A stretch of 64,000 bases of DNA from Bos javanicus (taxonomy: Eukaryota; Chordata; Mammalia; Artiodactyla; Bovidae). How positions within the stretch are numbered: the first letter of the stretch is position 1; every line of letters starts with the position of its first letter. Both the position numbers and the translations under genes were made by a program. This document shows, one piece after another, positions 48,079 through 59,956 of the stretch. Under the pieces are notes generated by a model. That model was not told the origin of the DNA. It was given only the letters and a program-made list of their open reading frames with translations, and searched no databases. The stretch lies in assembly GCF_032452875.1 (NCBI RefSeq), contig NC_083868.1:34266537-34330536 (forward strand), written 5' to 3'.

Positions 48079-48267
48079 TAGTTGCTCAGTTTTGTCTGAC
48101 TCTTTGTAACCTCATGGACTGTAGTCTGCCAGTCTCCTCTGTCCATGGGATTCTTACAGGCACGAATACTGCTGTGGGTTGTCATTCCCTTCTCCAAGGG
48201 ATCTTCCTGATCCAGGGATCAAACCTGGGTCTCTGCATTGCAGGCAGATTCTTTGCCATCTGAGCCA
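48079..48267 (-). mobile_element. Bov-tA SINE
   Basis: Minus orientation: body 'ctctgtccatgggattctta' and 'tgctgtgggttgtcattccc', head complement 'cagggatcaaacctgggtct' and 'tttgccatctgagcc' at the right end. Confidence 0.88.
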
Positions 48268-48281
48268 AGAGAGGTACAGCT

Positions 48282-48352
48282 CTCTCTCTGTGTGTGTGTG
48301 TATATACACACACACACACACATACATATATATACTATATAATATATATAAC
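48282..48352. repeat. (CT)n(TG)n(CA)n(TA)n compound microsatellite with a 28-base palindrome
   Basis: CT units (48282-48289) are followed by TG units (48290-48300), TATATA (48301-48306), CA units (48307-48322) and TA-rich sequence to 48352. Positions 48290-48317 are a perfect palindrome with 11-base TG/CA arms around TATATA. Confidence 0.95.
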
Positions 48353-48611
48353 TTAGTATGAGTTACAGAAATACTTTGCATAATAGCAAATGAACATTTC
48401 TCAACTGGACCAAGCAGAGAAAGTTTGAGAAATTTTAGTCATAAGCATGACATATTTAAATACGAGAGTCTTGATGTGAAGAGTGATTTTTGTTTCCTGG
48501 AAGTTCACTTATTTTAGCATTTCTTAGTATTCCATTCATGTTATCATTAATTTTTCAAAGCGCACATAAGATTATCTTGAAGTTGAGAGAGATATGATTT
48601 ACAATATGAAG
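48353..48611. other. CADM2: intron, unique sequence
   Basis: No recognised repeat. Confidence 0.5.
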
Positions 48612-49472
48612 CTAACTTATATGCAGAGTACATCATGAGAAATGCTGGGCTGGAGGACGCACAAGCTGGAATCAAGATTTCTGGGAGAAATATCAATAAC
48701 CTCAGATATGCAGATGACACCTTATGGCAGAAAGTGAAGAAGAACTAAAGAACCTTTGATGAAAGTGAAAGAGGAGTGAAAAAGTTGGCTTAAAGCTCAA
48801 CATTCAGAAAACTAAGATCATGGCATCTGGTCCCATCACTTCATGGCAAACAGATGGGGAAACAGTGGCTGACTTTATTTTGGGGGGCTCCAAAATGACT
48901 GCAGATGGTGATTGCAGCCATGAAATTAGAAGACGCTTACTCCTTGAAAGGAAAGTTATGACCAACCTAGACAGCATATTAAAAAGCAGAGACATTACTT
49001 TGTCAACAAAAGTCCATCTAGTCAAGGCTATGGTTTTTCCGATGGTCATGTATGGATGTGAGAGTTGGACTGTAAAGAAAGCTGAGCACAGAAGGATGGA
49101 TGCTTTTGAACTGTGGTGTTGAAGAAGACTCTTGAGAGTCCCTTGGACTGCAAGGAGATCCAACCAGTCCATCCTAAAGGAGATCAGTCCTGGATGTTCA
49201 TTGGAAGGACTGATGTTGAAGCTGAAACTTCAATACTTTGGCCACCTGAGGTGAAGAGCTGACTCACTGGAGAAGAACCTAATGCTGGGAAAGATTGAGG
49301 GCAAGAGGAGAAGGGGAGGAAAGAGGATGAGATGATTGGATGGCATCACCGACTCGATGGACATGGATTTGGATGGACTCTAGGCGTTGGTGATGGACAG
49401 GGAGGCTTGGCATGTTGTGGTTCATGGGATCGCAAAGAGTTGGACATGACTCAGTGATTGAACTGAACTGAA
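48612..49472 (+). mobile_element. BovB LINE, 5'-truncated
   Basis: Begins within the RT at 'aacttatatgcagagtacat', keeps the RYADD codons at about 48705-48719, and runs to 'gattgaactgaactgaa'. An open frame at 48820-49122 reads MASGPITSWQTDGETVADFI to ELWC, then a stop. It is inverted relative to the BovB at 46297-47771. Confidence 0.93.
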
Positions 49473-49937
49473 TTTCTTTGCATTTTTAAATCTGTACCAT
49501 CTTTAGAGGCTGAATGAATCTTCTAAAGTCATAAACAATTTTTTCACATCTACAAATTTCCTGAGTGAATTTGTTTGCTTTTAGAAAATCAACTGTTACT
49601 CATCACTAATAAAGAAATTGGCCCAAAATGATTTATATAAAAGACCAGATCTGAACTATCTTTTTTGGATAAAGAAGCACAGGTGCAAAGGGATTAAACT
49701 GTAGGCAAAATGTCTCTATTATTTTATCACAGAAACTAAATGAAAAATCAAAACATCCTGATTTTTCAAGCGCTGCACTTTTACTACAACACACCACTCC
49801 TTGTTGTATATTTATATTTGATTTAAGTTTTTTCTTCTAATGGAAAGCATTACTAGTCTCCCAAAGGAAACTGACATCCTCACAGAACTTAAAAAGTATT
49901 TGATCAAATCATCTGATTTACTTTTTGGTAAAGTCAT
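49473..49937. other. CADM2: intron, unique sequence
   Basis: AT-rich sequence with no recognised repeat. Confidence 0.5.
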
Positions 49938-49940
49938 TTT

Positions 49941-50064
49941 CCTGGAGAAGGAAATGGCAACCCACTCCAGTATTCTTGCCTGGAAAATCCCATGGACAAA
50001 GAGGCCTAGTGGGCTATAGTTTATGGAGCCGCAAAGAGTTGTACACAACTGAGCGACTGAATAC
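49941..50064 (+). mobile_element. Bov-A monomer SINE
   Basis: 'ctggagaaggaaatggcaac' to 'aactgagcgactgaatac' is one Bov-A unit without a tRNA-like head. The flanks AAAGTCATTTT (49930-49940) and AAAGTACTTTT (50065-50075) match at 9 of 11 bases and may be a decayed target duplication. Confidence 0.85.
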
Positions 50065-50075
50065 AAAGTACTTTT

Positions 50076-52067
50076 AGGAAAGAACTCCCAGTATGGAAAT
50101 AGGTGGGGCTAAATAATATAGAATCATACATTTCAAAGGAATTTTCCCTCCATTTTAAATTTCACTCTCCTTTGTCAGCTTGAAATGTAAAAGAATATTT
50201 TTAAAGAAAAAAAGTATACTTTTTTTCAATAACAGACTGATATTATTCATCAACTTTTCTTATAATTACATAAGACTTTTGGTTGCCACCTACAGTTTAA
50301 AATTGCAGTAGTTTTCATTTTTCAGCCTTTTTTTTTTTTAATTGTATAAGGATTTCATTCAGTATGTGAGGCCAGTTGAAGCTATCAGAGGAATGAAAAG
50401 GGATGCATTCAAATCTAATTTTTGAAAGGGTTCTTTTTTATGAAGCAGATGAGGTTACCGTATGGCTCTGGAGGAGGAGACAAGCTCTGGCTTGTTGAGA
50501 CCTTGTCAACCTCATGTTTGTCATTTAAGTAAGAGCCTTGGTGCTGTTATCCATTCTTATGCTATAATCCAAATAGGCTGTTACAAGTAGCTGAACATAA
50601 TGGGAACAATAAATGTCTTCTGCACAGGCGAAAAAAGCAAATACAGTAAACTTTTCCTCTTACAGTTGCTTCTAATGGCACTGTAATTATTGGTAAAATT
50701 AAGATGCCTTATTATTTTTAAAATTAGGGAATGTGAGTAATTTCTATCAGAAAGATACTTCTTATATTAATATGTTGAGTTCTGGCCAACAATATTCCCC
50801 TGATGATCTTCTGTATCTCCAATAATAAACCTTGGTTTGGATTCACTCTTGATTATCCCAGGACCACCTAGGGGAGTTAGTGACAGAAAGTGGAAAGGAA
50901 GTAGACACATGGAAACCAGGCTAAATGGTAGCAGTTTTTCTCCCTATTGAATACTAGTCCTTGGAGGGAAACAAGCAGCTTGGGCTTCTGGGACTCTTTA
51001 GACTTAATTTTGTTTCGAAAATCCAATCTGAATGGGCCAGAATGCCATTTTTAAAAAGAGAAACTGCCACAAAACAAAACAGGTTGACAAGTTAGAAATT
51101 ATTGTACACTGCATTTGTAGAGAACAGAACATACCTTTAACCTGAAAAGCTCGTTATTGGAAAAAAGGTGCTGTAATACTCTGGAGTTTATTGTATACAG
51201 TGCTTGTTGGAAGTGATTTCATTTTGACAAGGTTATACAGGATCTGTTGTGCTCTAATAAGCTCCAATAACAAAATACAGTTGAATTTTTTGAATTCCTT
51301 CATTAGGATGTGAAAAAGGACCCTTTTTCTATTATTTTGAATTGAGTATGATGATTTAGAGCTCTAACACTTTAAAAACATTGAAAAACTGCATTTGGAA
51401 TGTAATATTCTTCAGTATGCTGAATTTTATTTTTTTAGACTGGAAGATTCTTAGCAGAAATTCCTAAAAATTACTTCATTAATGGTAAAAAGAGGAGGAG
51501 GGATAATTTTTTGCAGAGATTCACCATGTATAAGGCTCAATTACTAATCCATGTCTTTAAAATTGATGCCATTTCCTATGTACTGACAATATTGCTATTA
51601 CCACCAAAAGATGCATTATTTATAAATTATCAGTCAAATTCAAAGCCTAGAGCTAAGTACCCTAAGGAAGCACTGAAATATACCATGGATTTGATAACTA
51701 TTTCCTCTGTTATCTTATCATCTTTTATACTCATAAATAAAAAAACAAAAAACTAGTAATGCATTAATTGCCAAGTAAATGTGATAGCTTCCCAGATTTC
51801 AACCACTAATTTCATGAAGAGCTATGGTATGTATTCTGTTTACTGTGAACTTTATTATTAATAAGAGAATAGTTGAGTGTACTAGTGACTATGTTAATTA
51901 AAGAAAATTTAAAAATTTTACCTTAATATTACTCATGTATTTTGATAGATGTTCTCCACTAAAGGAAAGAGAGAGAGAGCTATATAGCTAGTGAGAGGCA
52001 CATAACTCTGGGTGGGGTCACAATAGTGTGGTCATGACTGTAAAATAACATTGTTATGGCAATACAC
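50076..52067. other. CADM2: intron, unique sequence free of young repeats
   Basis: About 2 kb with no recognised interspersed repeat. The part 50280-51460 has relatively complex sequence and is discussed as a candidate conserved noncoding region. The open frame at 51511-51756 has no domain. Confidence 0.55.
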
Positions 52068-52218
52068 CTGGATCCTCTGTCCGTGGGATTTTCCAGGCAA
52101 GAATACTGGAGTGGGTTGCCATGCCCTCCCCCAAGGGATCTTCCCAAACCAGGGAGTGAACCCAGGTCTCCCTCATTGCAGGCAGATTCTTTACCATTTG
52201 AGCCACCAGGGAAGCCCA
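52068..52218 (-). mobile_element. Bov-tA SINE, truncated in the body
   Basis: Head complement 'tgagccaccagggaagccc' lies at 52200-52218, and the body 'caagaatactggagtgggtt' near 52099. The outer part of Bov-A is absent. Confidence 0.9.
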
Positions 52219-52421
52219 TAATTTTATGGTAGAGGGATACAGGTAGCAAAATGCAGGAACACTAGATAAACTCAGAAAGCGTGAAGAGTGTTCAGAGAAA
52301 GGAAATCAGTTGGGGTTTAGTTGATCACGGAAGTCTTTACAGAGCAGGTAGGAATAAGGCTGAAAGTTGAGAGTAGCATTTCACTAGGCACATCAAAAAA
52401 GGGAAGGCTACTTTAAAATGA

Positions 52422-52629
52422 AAGTGAAGTCTCTCAGTCGTGTCCGACTCTTTGCGACCCCATAGACTGTAGCCTACCAGGCTCCTCTGTGCATGGGATT
52501 TTCCAGACAATAGTAGTGGAGTGGATTGCCATTTCCTTCTCCAGGGGATCTTCCCGACCCAGGGCTCAAACCTGGGTCTCCCGCATTGTAGACAGACGCT
52601 TTACCGTCTGAGCCACCAGGGAAGTCCTA
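52422..52629 (-). mobile_element. Bov-tA SINE, full-length
   Basis: Minus orientation from 'gtgaagtctctcagtcgtgt' to the head complement 'gagccaccagggaagtcc'. Flanks ACTTTAAAATGA (52410-52421) and ACTTTAAGATGA (52630-52641) form a 12-bp duplication with one mismatch. Confidence 0.93.
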
Positions 52630-52641
52630 ACTTTAAGATGA

Positions 52642-54877
52642 GACTGGGTGATACCGATGGGTTGGATCAGAGTAAATTTGTACCAAGGCAAAGTTATATT
52701 TTTAAAAGCAAGAATGCTGATTTCTAAAGATTGAGCTTACAGTTTATTAGAAACATAGGTACATAAATACATGTGTCATGGTAATATGTAAAATAAGCAT
52801 GTGTAGAGGTGCATGTAAGTGCTTGAAAGCACATTGAGGGAAGATATTAAACATGAAAGAGAAAAGTAATGTGAAACAGGATGTGACTCTGAGAACATGC
52901 AACAAAGAGAACAGAGAGAGCTGAGTCTAAAATTTGGGGAAATGACTTGTATCAGGGCAGATGTCTTGTATTCCAGACTTCGGCTTTTCTGTTTAAGCTA
53001 ACTGGCATTATAAGAAATAAAGAAAAGAAGCCAAGCATACATGCTCTGACTTGTATATAACTCTAGCCCCTGTTGTTCCAGAAAACTTTAACACTGAGGC
53101 AACTCAAGTGGGTATAGTTTGGAGTTCACATGAGAATCATAGAGGTTAAGCAGGAGACATGATGGACTGATGAAGTGTCATAGCAAAGTTTGGCCATGGT
53201 CCCTGGGAACACAGATTTTAGTTTCCTGATTCACTAGCTTTGTTGTATGAGTCGAAATTGTGTTTCTGCAAGTGAATAGGTTATTATAGAAGGAACCCAC
53301 AGTATTTACACTGCATTTATTTGTACTCAATATTCACTCACATGAATAACTTTTGCAGCCAACTCAGACTTTGTCTTCATAATATACAATTGTGCAATTG
53401 ACTAGATTTGGGATTTTGTCTGACATTATTGAAATATTCCTGAATTTTCCTTATATGTTATGGTAACACATTATATATGTTACAAGTAAGATGAAAACTG
53501 TAATTTATTTTAATTTACCTCTTATATGTAGGTAAAACTATAGGCAAATATTTTCATGCCTTGGACCTTTATTTTTCTCAGCTCCCCATCAATACAAATT
53601 CTCAAATTTTTGCTTTAAAGGAAATTCCTGATTTTATTATGGCTACTATAGTTTTCTAAAACAACATTTTATTAATAAATAATAAATAATGGATCATGGA
53701 CCTCTATGAATTCATTTAAATATCTTATTTAAACCACAAAATTATTTTAGCAAGTTTTATCCATGTTAGTATATAGTAAATGAGTAGTTCCCTAAGATTT
53801 AATCTGCTAGGAAAAGATTTAAACACTTAATCACAATTTTAGAGAAATTGGTGTTACACATGTATATATAATGTGATAACAATATTTAGCTACTTGAAGC
53901 TATTATTGTTTCACATTCAAATTTCTTACTAACTACAAGATGTTTTATTATTTCTGATTTTGAAGAACTTTATTGGAATTTCTCTTTTTGGTTTTAAATT
54001 ATATTTATATACTAATTTATTTGATCAGATCTAAACTAAAATAAACAAAATCTAATTATTTTCACTTTGTTCATTTCTGAAGATACCTTTTTTCATCCAC
54101 TACATATTTTATCAGTTATTAGTTCATCATTTATACATTAATATCTAGAAAATATATTATATAATACAGTAAATTTATTTTGTAAATTATAAATGCTGAA
54201 CTTCTTAGCCACTTTTTTTTTTCCAGGCAAATTCAACAATATTTAATTAGATTAACATGCTCTCCAAGGAAAATGACAATGAAAAATTTGAGCCAGTCTT
54301 TGTATTGTAGAAAACAGAGATGAAATATCATGTAGTTAATTGACTGATCTATTAGATAGCTGCCATTTCTGAATGCTAATATCCATAAATTACATACCAT
54401 TGATTTTTTCTGTTTTTTATTTATAGCTATTTTTATATCCATTTAAATATTCTTTAATCATAGGATGTGAACATGTAAGGCAAAATCATCTAAATTGATG
54501 TCATATTTAGCAGATTATTTATAATATTAATATGACTACAGATTATGTGGCTTTATGAACAGAATTAATAAATTGATGTTGAACCAGGATTGTCACTTTT
54601 ATTATATATGGGCACATTTGTAATTCTCCTGCATATGAATCAGAGTATTTTTATTCTACACAGTGTATTTTTTTCAACAAAGAGAGAGAAAAAATGAATG
54701 TGTTGTAGAAAAGGAGAAAGTGATCTTCATTTTTTATCCTGTGGTATATTTGGTTGAGTATGCTTTATATTAATAGCATAATGGTTTTAAAATATACAAG
54801 ATTCTAGATCCTCAAAAATAAGGTTAATGACAATTACTTGTGTTTCCAATTTTGTATTTCCTTATGGAAATATAGCT
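52642..54877. other. CADM2: intron, unique AT-rich sequence
   Basis: About 2.2 kb, strongly AT-rich from 53380 to 54700. No recognised repeat or gene. Confidence 0.5.
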
Positions 54878-54888
54878 TCATTCTCATT

Positions 54889-55095
54889 GAAGTGAAGTGA
54901 AGTGAAGTCGCTCAGTTGTGCCCGACTCTTTGCGACCCCATGCACTATAGCTTACAAGGCTCCTCTGTCCATGGAATTTTCCAGGCAAGAGTACTGGAGT
55001 GGGTTGCCATTACCTTTTCCAAGGGATCTTCCCGAACCCAGGTCTCCTGCATTGCAGGCAGACGCTTTACCGTCTGAGCCACGAGGGAAGCCCCC
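54889..55095 (-). mobile_element. Bov-tA SINE, full-length
   Basis: The outer end shows four 'gaagt' repeats (54890-54908), then 'cgctcagttgtgcccgactc', the body and the head complement 'gtctgagccacgagggaagc'. Exact 11-bp duplications TCATTCTCATT flank it at 54878-54888 and 55096-55106. Confidence 0.95.
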
Positions 55096-55395
55096 TCATT
55101 CTCATTATTAATGTTTTTTATCAATGTTTAAATAAAAGGCCAAAACCTTTAAAATAATTGCTGAATGATGCCAAATGTTGGTGCTCATTTGTAGGGGTAA
55201 AAACTAGAGAGGTAGGTGTTTGGACTTAGTAAGACAGCTCAGAATTTTACTAATTTCTGCTTTGACAAGAGTTATAGTCAGGCAGATAAAATAAATCATC
55301 TTGAGATGGAAATGTTAGAGAAATTTGCCTCTCCAGTATACTCATATATTTAAGAAAATTCTCTCTATACTATAGCATATGTATGTGTAATTTTC

Positions 55396-55663
55396 TGGAG
55401 AAGGCAATGGCACCCCACTCCAGTACTTTTGCCTAGAAAATCCCATGGATGGAGGAGCCTGGTAGGCTGCAGTCCATGGGGTCGCTAGAGTCGGACACGA
55501 CTGAGCAACTTCACTTTCACTTTTCACTTTCATGCATTGGAGAAGGAAATGGCAACCCACTCCAGTGTTCTTGCCTGGAGAATCCCAGGGATGGGAAGCC
55601 TGGTGGGCTGCCATCTATGGGGTCACACAGAGTTGGACATGACTGAAGCGACGCAGCAACAGC
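55396..55663 (+). mobile_element. Bov-A2 SINE, young
   Basis: Two Bov-A units in plus orientation, 'aggcaatggcaccccactcc' and 'aggaaatggcaacccactcc', joined by a 'tcacttttcactttc' linker, ending 'gaagcgacgcagcaacag'. Exact 13-bp duplications ATGTGTAATTTTC lie at 55383-55395 and 55664-55676. Confidence 0.96.
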
Positions 55664-55676
55664 ATGTGTAATTTTC

Positions 55677-55937
55677 AAGGCAAGGAAACTATCTCAAAGT
55701 CTTCTCATCCATTAAGTGGGGATAGTAATAGATAACTCACAATTTTGCTTTGATCATTTACCGCTGATCACAGTGAGTTACTCAGTGGTCCCTCCTAGCC
55801 TTTCACCCTTTCTTGGAAAGTCTCAAATCAGGTGAAAATGGAGAGAGTTCCTAAGAAGATGGGGTGTGCATGAAACTCAGGTCAGGCTCTCACAGCTTTC
55901 AGAGTAGCAGAATATGTAGGCAAAGACTCCGTTTGTT
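55677..55937. other. CADM2: intron, unique sequence
   Basis: No recognised repeat. Confidence 0.45.
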
Positions 55938-56162
55938 TTGTTGTTTGTTGTTGTTGTTGCTTAGTCACTAAGTCTTGTGAGACTCTTTGTGGCCCCATGG
56001 ACTATAATCCACCAGGCTCCTCTGTCTGTGGAATTTTCCAGGGGAGAATTGTGGAGTGGATTGCCATTTTCTTCTCCAGGGGATCTTCTTGACCCAGGAT
56101 TCAAACCTGCATCTCCTGCATTAGCAGGTGGATTCTTTACCACTGAGTCACCAGAGAAGTTC
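55938..56162 (-). mobile_element. Bov-tA SINE with (TTG)n tail
   Basis: A TTG-rich tail (55938-55960) leads into 'cttagtcactaagtcttgtg', the body and the head complement 'ccactgagtcaccagagaag' at 56139-56158. No exact target duplication. Confidence 0.9.
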
Positions 56163-56165
56163 TCA

Positions 56166-56787
56166 TTTTGTTAGCAAGAATATTTACTGAAAGAAGTTTT
56201 AGGTTGTAGTAGTTTTAGGTTGTCTTGAAAATGTGTGCTTCAGAAAATAAAAAGTTTCTGTATGTAGTAAGGACAGAGAACTTTTTGTGATCAGTAGTAA
56301 TGAAATATTTTAGTTTTATATTAACTAGTCAAAAAGTGGACTTTTCTAGATCCCCTAAAATAAATTATATGCTTATAATGCTATGAACAAATTCATTTAG
56401 TAAAATTTTACTAACCTTCTAAATTGTGCAAGGTACCAAAAGTAAAGCAGGCAAAATTCCTCCATTCAACACTTCACTGCCCAGTGGTGAAACTGACATG
56501 AGTAAAATCATAGCAATAGAAAGTTTAGGTACAAGAAATATCACTCTATTCTCTTGGTCTTTCTGAGAATTCTAACTAATTCCAGCTAATCTTACATGGT
56601 TGAGTTGTGGTTGATTCTGATTAATCTCTTGGCATTGAATATTAAGATTAAATGTTTGATATTTCACAATAAAGTTGAAATAATTGAATGGACAATGTGA
56701 TGAGAAGAAAGAACAGAATGAAGAAGCCCTCAATTTTTTCAAAAAAAAAATGTTTCCAAACATGTAAGCTGAAATAATGTTAAGACA
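56166..56787. other. CADM2: intron, unique sequence
   Basis: No recognised repeat or gene. Confidence 0.5.
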
Positions 56788-59700
56788 GTTCAGTTCAGTT
56801 GCTCAGTCATGTCCAACTCTTTGCAACCCCATGAATCCCAGCACGCCAGGCCTCCCTGTCCATCACCAACTCCCAGAGTTCACTCAAACCCATGTCCATC
56901 GAGTCCGTGATGCCATCCAGCCATCTCATCCTCTGTCGTCCTCTTCTCCTCCTGCCCCCAATCCCTCCCAGCATCAGAGTCTTTTCCAAAGAGACAACTC
57001 TTTGCATGAGGTGGCCAAAGCATTGGAGTTTCAGCTTTAGCATCAGTCCTCCAATAACACCCAGAACTGATCTCCTTTAGAATGGACTGGCTGAATCTCC
57101 TTGCAGTCCAAGGGACTCTCAAGAGTCTTCTCCAAACCACAGTGCAAAAGCATCAATTCTTCAATGCTCAGCTTTCTTCACAGTCCAACTCTCTCATCCA
57201 TACATGACCACGAGAAAAACCATAGCCTTGATGAGATGGACCTTTGTTGGCAAAGTAATGTCTCTGCATTTGAATATGCTAGTTAGGTTGGTCATAACTT
57301 TCCTTCCAAGGAGTAAGCATCTTTTAATTTCACGGCTGCAATCACCATCTGCAGTGATTTTGGAGCCCCGAAAAAGTCTGACACTGTTTCCACTGTTTCC
57401 CCATCTATTTGCCATGAAGTGAGGGACCAGATGCCATGATCTTTGTTGTCTGAATGTTGAGCTTTAAGCCAACTTTTTCACTCTCCACTTTCACTTTCAA
57501 CAAGAGGCTTTTTAGTTCCTCTTCATTTTCTGCCACGAGAGTGGTATCATCTGCATATCTGAGGTTATTGATATTTCTCCCTGCAATCTTCATTCCAACT
57601 TGTGCTTCTTCCAGCCCAGCGTTTCTCATGATGTACTCTGCAGATAAGTTAAGTAAGCAGGGTGACAATATACAGCCTTGATGTACTCCTTTTCCTATTT
57701 GGAACCAGTCTGTTGCTCCATGTCTAGTTCTAACTGTTGCTTCCTGACCTGCATACAGATTTTTCAAGAGGCAGGTCAGGTGGTCTAGTATTCCCATCTC
57801 TTTCAGAATTTTCCACAGTTTATTGTGATCCACACAGTCAATAGCTTTGGCATAGTCAATAAAGAAGAAATATACATTTTCTGGAACTCTCTTGCTTTTT
57901 CGACGATCCAGCGGCTGTTGGCAATCTAATCTCTGGTTCCTCTGCCTTTTCTAAAACCAGCTTGAACATCTGGAAGTTCACGGTTCACGTATTGCTGAAG
58001 CCTGACTTGGAGAATTTTGAGCATTACTTTACTAGCATGTGAGATGAGTGCAATTGTGCGGTAGTTTGAGCACTCTTTGGCATTGCCTTTCTTTGGGATT
58101 GGAATGAAAACTGCCCTTTTCCAGTCCTGTGGCCACTGCTGAGGTTTCCAAATTTGCTGACATATTGAGTGCAGTGCTTTCACAGCATCATGTTTCAGGA
58201 TTTTAAATAGCTCAACTGGAATTCCATCACCTCCACTAGCTTTGTTCGTAGTGATTCATTCTAAGGCCCACTTGACTTCACATTCCAGGATGTCTGGCTC
58301 TAGGTGAGTGATCACACCATCGTGATTATCTGGGTCATGAAGATCTTTTTTGTACAGTTCTTCTGTGTATTCTCGCCAACTCTTCATAGTATCTTCTGCT
58401 TCTGTTAGGTCCATACCATTTCTGTCCTTTATTGAGCCCATCTTTGCATGAAATATTTCCTTGGTATCTCTAATTTTCTTGAAGAGATCTCTAGTCTTTC
58501 TTATTTTATTGTTTTCCTCTATTTTTTTGCATTGATCGCTGAGGAAGGCTTTCTTATCTCTCCTTGCTATTCTGTGGCACTCTGCATTCAGATGCTTATA
58601 TCTTTCCTTTTCTCCTTTGCTTTTCACTTCTCTTCTTTTTACAAATATTTGTAAGGCCTCATCAGACAGCCATTTTGCTTTTTTGCATTTCTTTTTTTGG
58701 TGGGGATGGTCTTGATCCCTGTCTCCTGTACAACGTCACGAACCTCTGTCCATAGTTCATCAGGCACTCTGTCGATCAGATCTAGTCCCTTAAATCTATT
58801 TCTCACTTCCACTGTATAATCATAAGGGATTTAATTTAGGTCATACCTGAATGGTCTAGTGGTTTTCCCCACTTTCTTCAATTTAAGTCTGAATTTGGCA
58901 ATAAGGAGTTCATGATCTGAGCCACAGTCAGCTCCTGATCTTGTTTTTGCTGACTGTATAGAGCTTCTCCATCTTTGGCTGCAAAGAATATAATCAATCT
59001 GATTTCAATGATGACCGTCTGGTGATGTCCTTGTGTAGAGTCTTCTATTGTGTTGTTGGAAGAGGGTGTTTGCTATGACTAGTGCGTTCTCTTGGCAAAA
59101 CTCTATTAGCCTTTGCCCTGCTTCATTCCGTATTGCAAGGCCAAATTTGCCTGTTACTCCAGGTGTTTCTTGACTTCCTACTTTTGCATTCCAGTCTCCT
59201 ATAGTGAAAAGGACATCTTTTTTGGGTGTTAGTTCTAAAAGGTCTTGTAGGTCTTCATAGAACCGTTCAACTTCAGCTTCTTCAGTGTTACTGGTTGGGG
59301 CATAGGCTTGGATTACCGTGATATTGAGTGGTTCGCCTTGGAAATGAACAGAGATCATTTTGTAGTTTTTGAGATTGCATCTAAGTACTGAATTTCAGAC
59401 TCTTTTGTTGACCATGATGGCTACTCCATTTCTTCTAAGGGATTCCTACTCACAGTAGTAGATATAATGGTCATCTGAGTTAAATTCACCCATTCCAGTC
59501 CATTTTAGTTCACTGATTCCTAGAATGTTGACATTCACTCTTGCATCTCCTGTTTGACCACTTCCAACTTGCCTTGATTCATGGACCTAACATTCCAGGT
59601 TCCTATACAATATTGTTCTTTACATCATCGGACCTTGCTTCTATCACCAGTCACATCCACAACTGGGTATTGTTTTTGCTTTGGCTCCATCCCTTCATTC

Positions 59701-59812
59701 TTTCTGGAGTTATTTCTCCACTGATCTCCAGTACATATTGGGCACTTACCGACCTGGGGAATTCCTCTTTCAGTATCCTATTATTTTGCCTTTTCATACT
59801 GTTCAATAATGA
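56788..59812 (-). mobile_element. BovB LINE, near-full-length copy
   Basis: This is the longest uninterrupted BovB here, about 3.0 kb. The minus strand starts near 59812 and encodes an APE-type endonuclease segment (59005-59358) with QAYAPT (residues 17-22) and GDWNAK (54-59). Then come a linker (58256-58627) and the RT pieces (57926-58183, 57405-57833). The RT pieces contain MDHNKLWKILKEMGILDHLT, GCILSPCLLNLSAEY and an intact RYADD. The C-terminal region follows to the 3' end at 56788. Several frameshifts and stops separate these blocks, and a Trp expected in the endonuclease 'TWTSPDG' motif reads Arg. The element is inactive. Confidence 0.94.
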
Positions 59813-59955
59813 AATAATGTTACTAGTGATTAACAATATGTAAGAGTGACTGGGAGAGATTTGTTATTTGACAAGTCATTTTCTTGACCAAGCTGTCATA
59901 TGAGCCAAGGTGCTGCCCATCAATTGCTTTCATCCAGTTTCTTTTTAGGTGCATA
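59813..59955. other. spacer between inverted BovB copies
   Basis: About 143 bases of apparently unique sequence. Confidence 0.5.
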
Positions 59956-59956
59956 T

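Noticed and set aside
48282..48352. Regularly spaced short repeats reminiscent of an array
   Set aside because: Simple dinucleotide repeats with no spacers. There is no CRISPR in this eukaryotic window.
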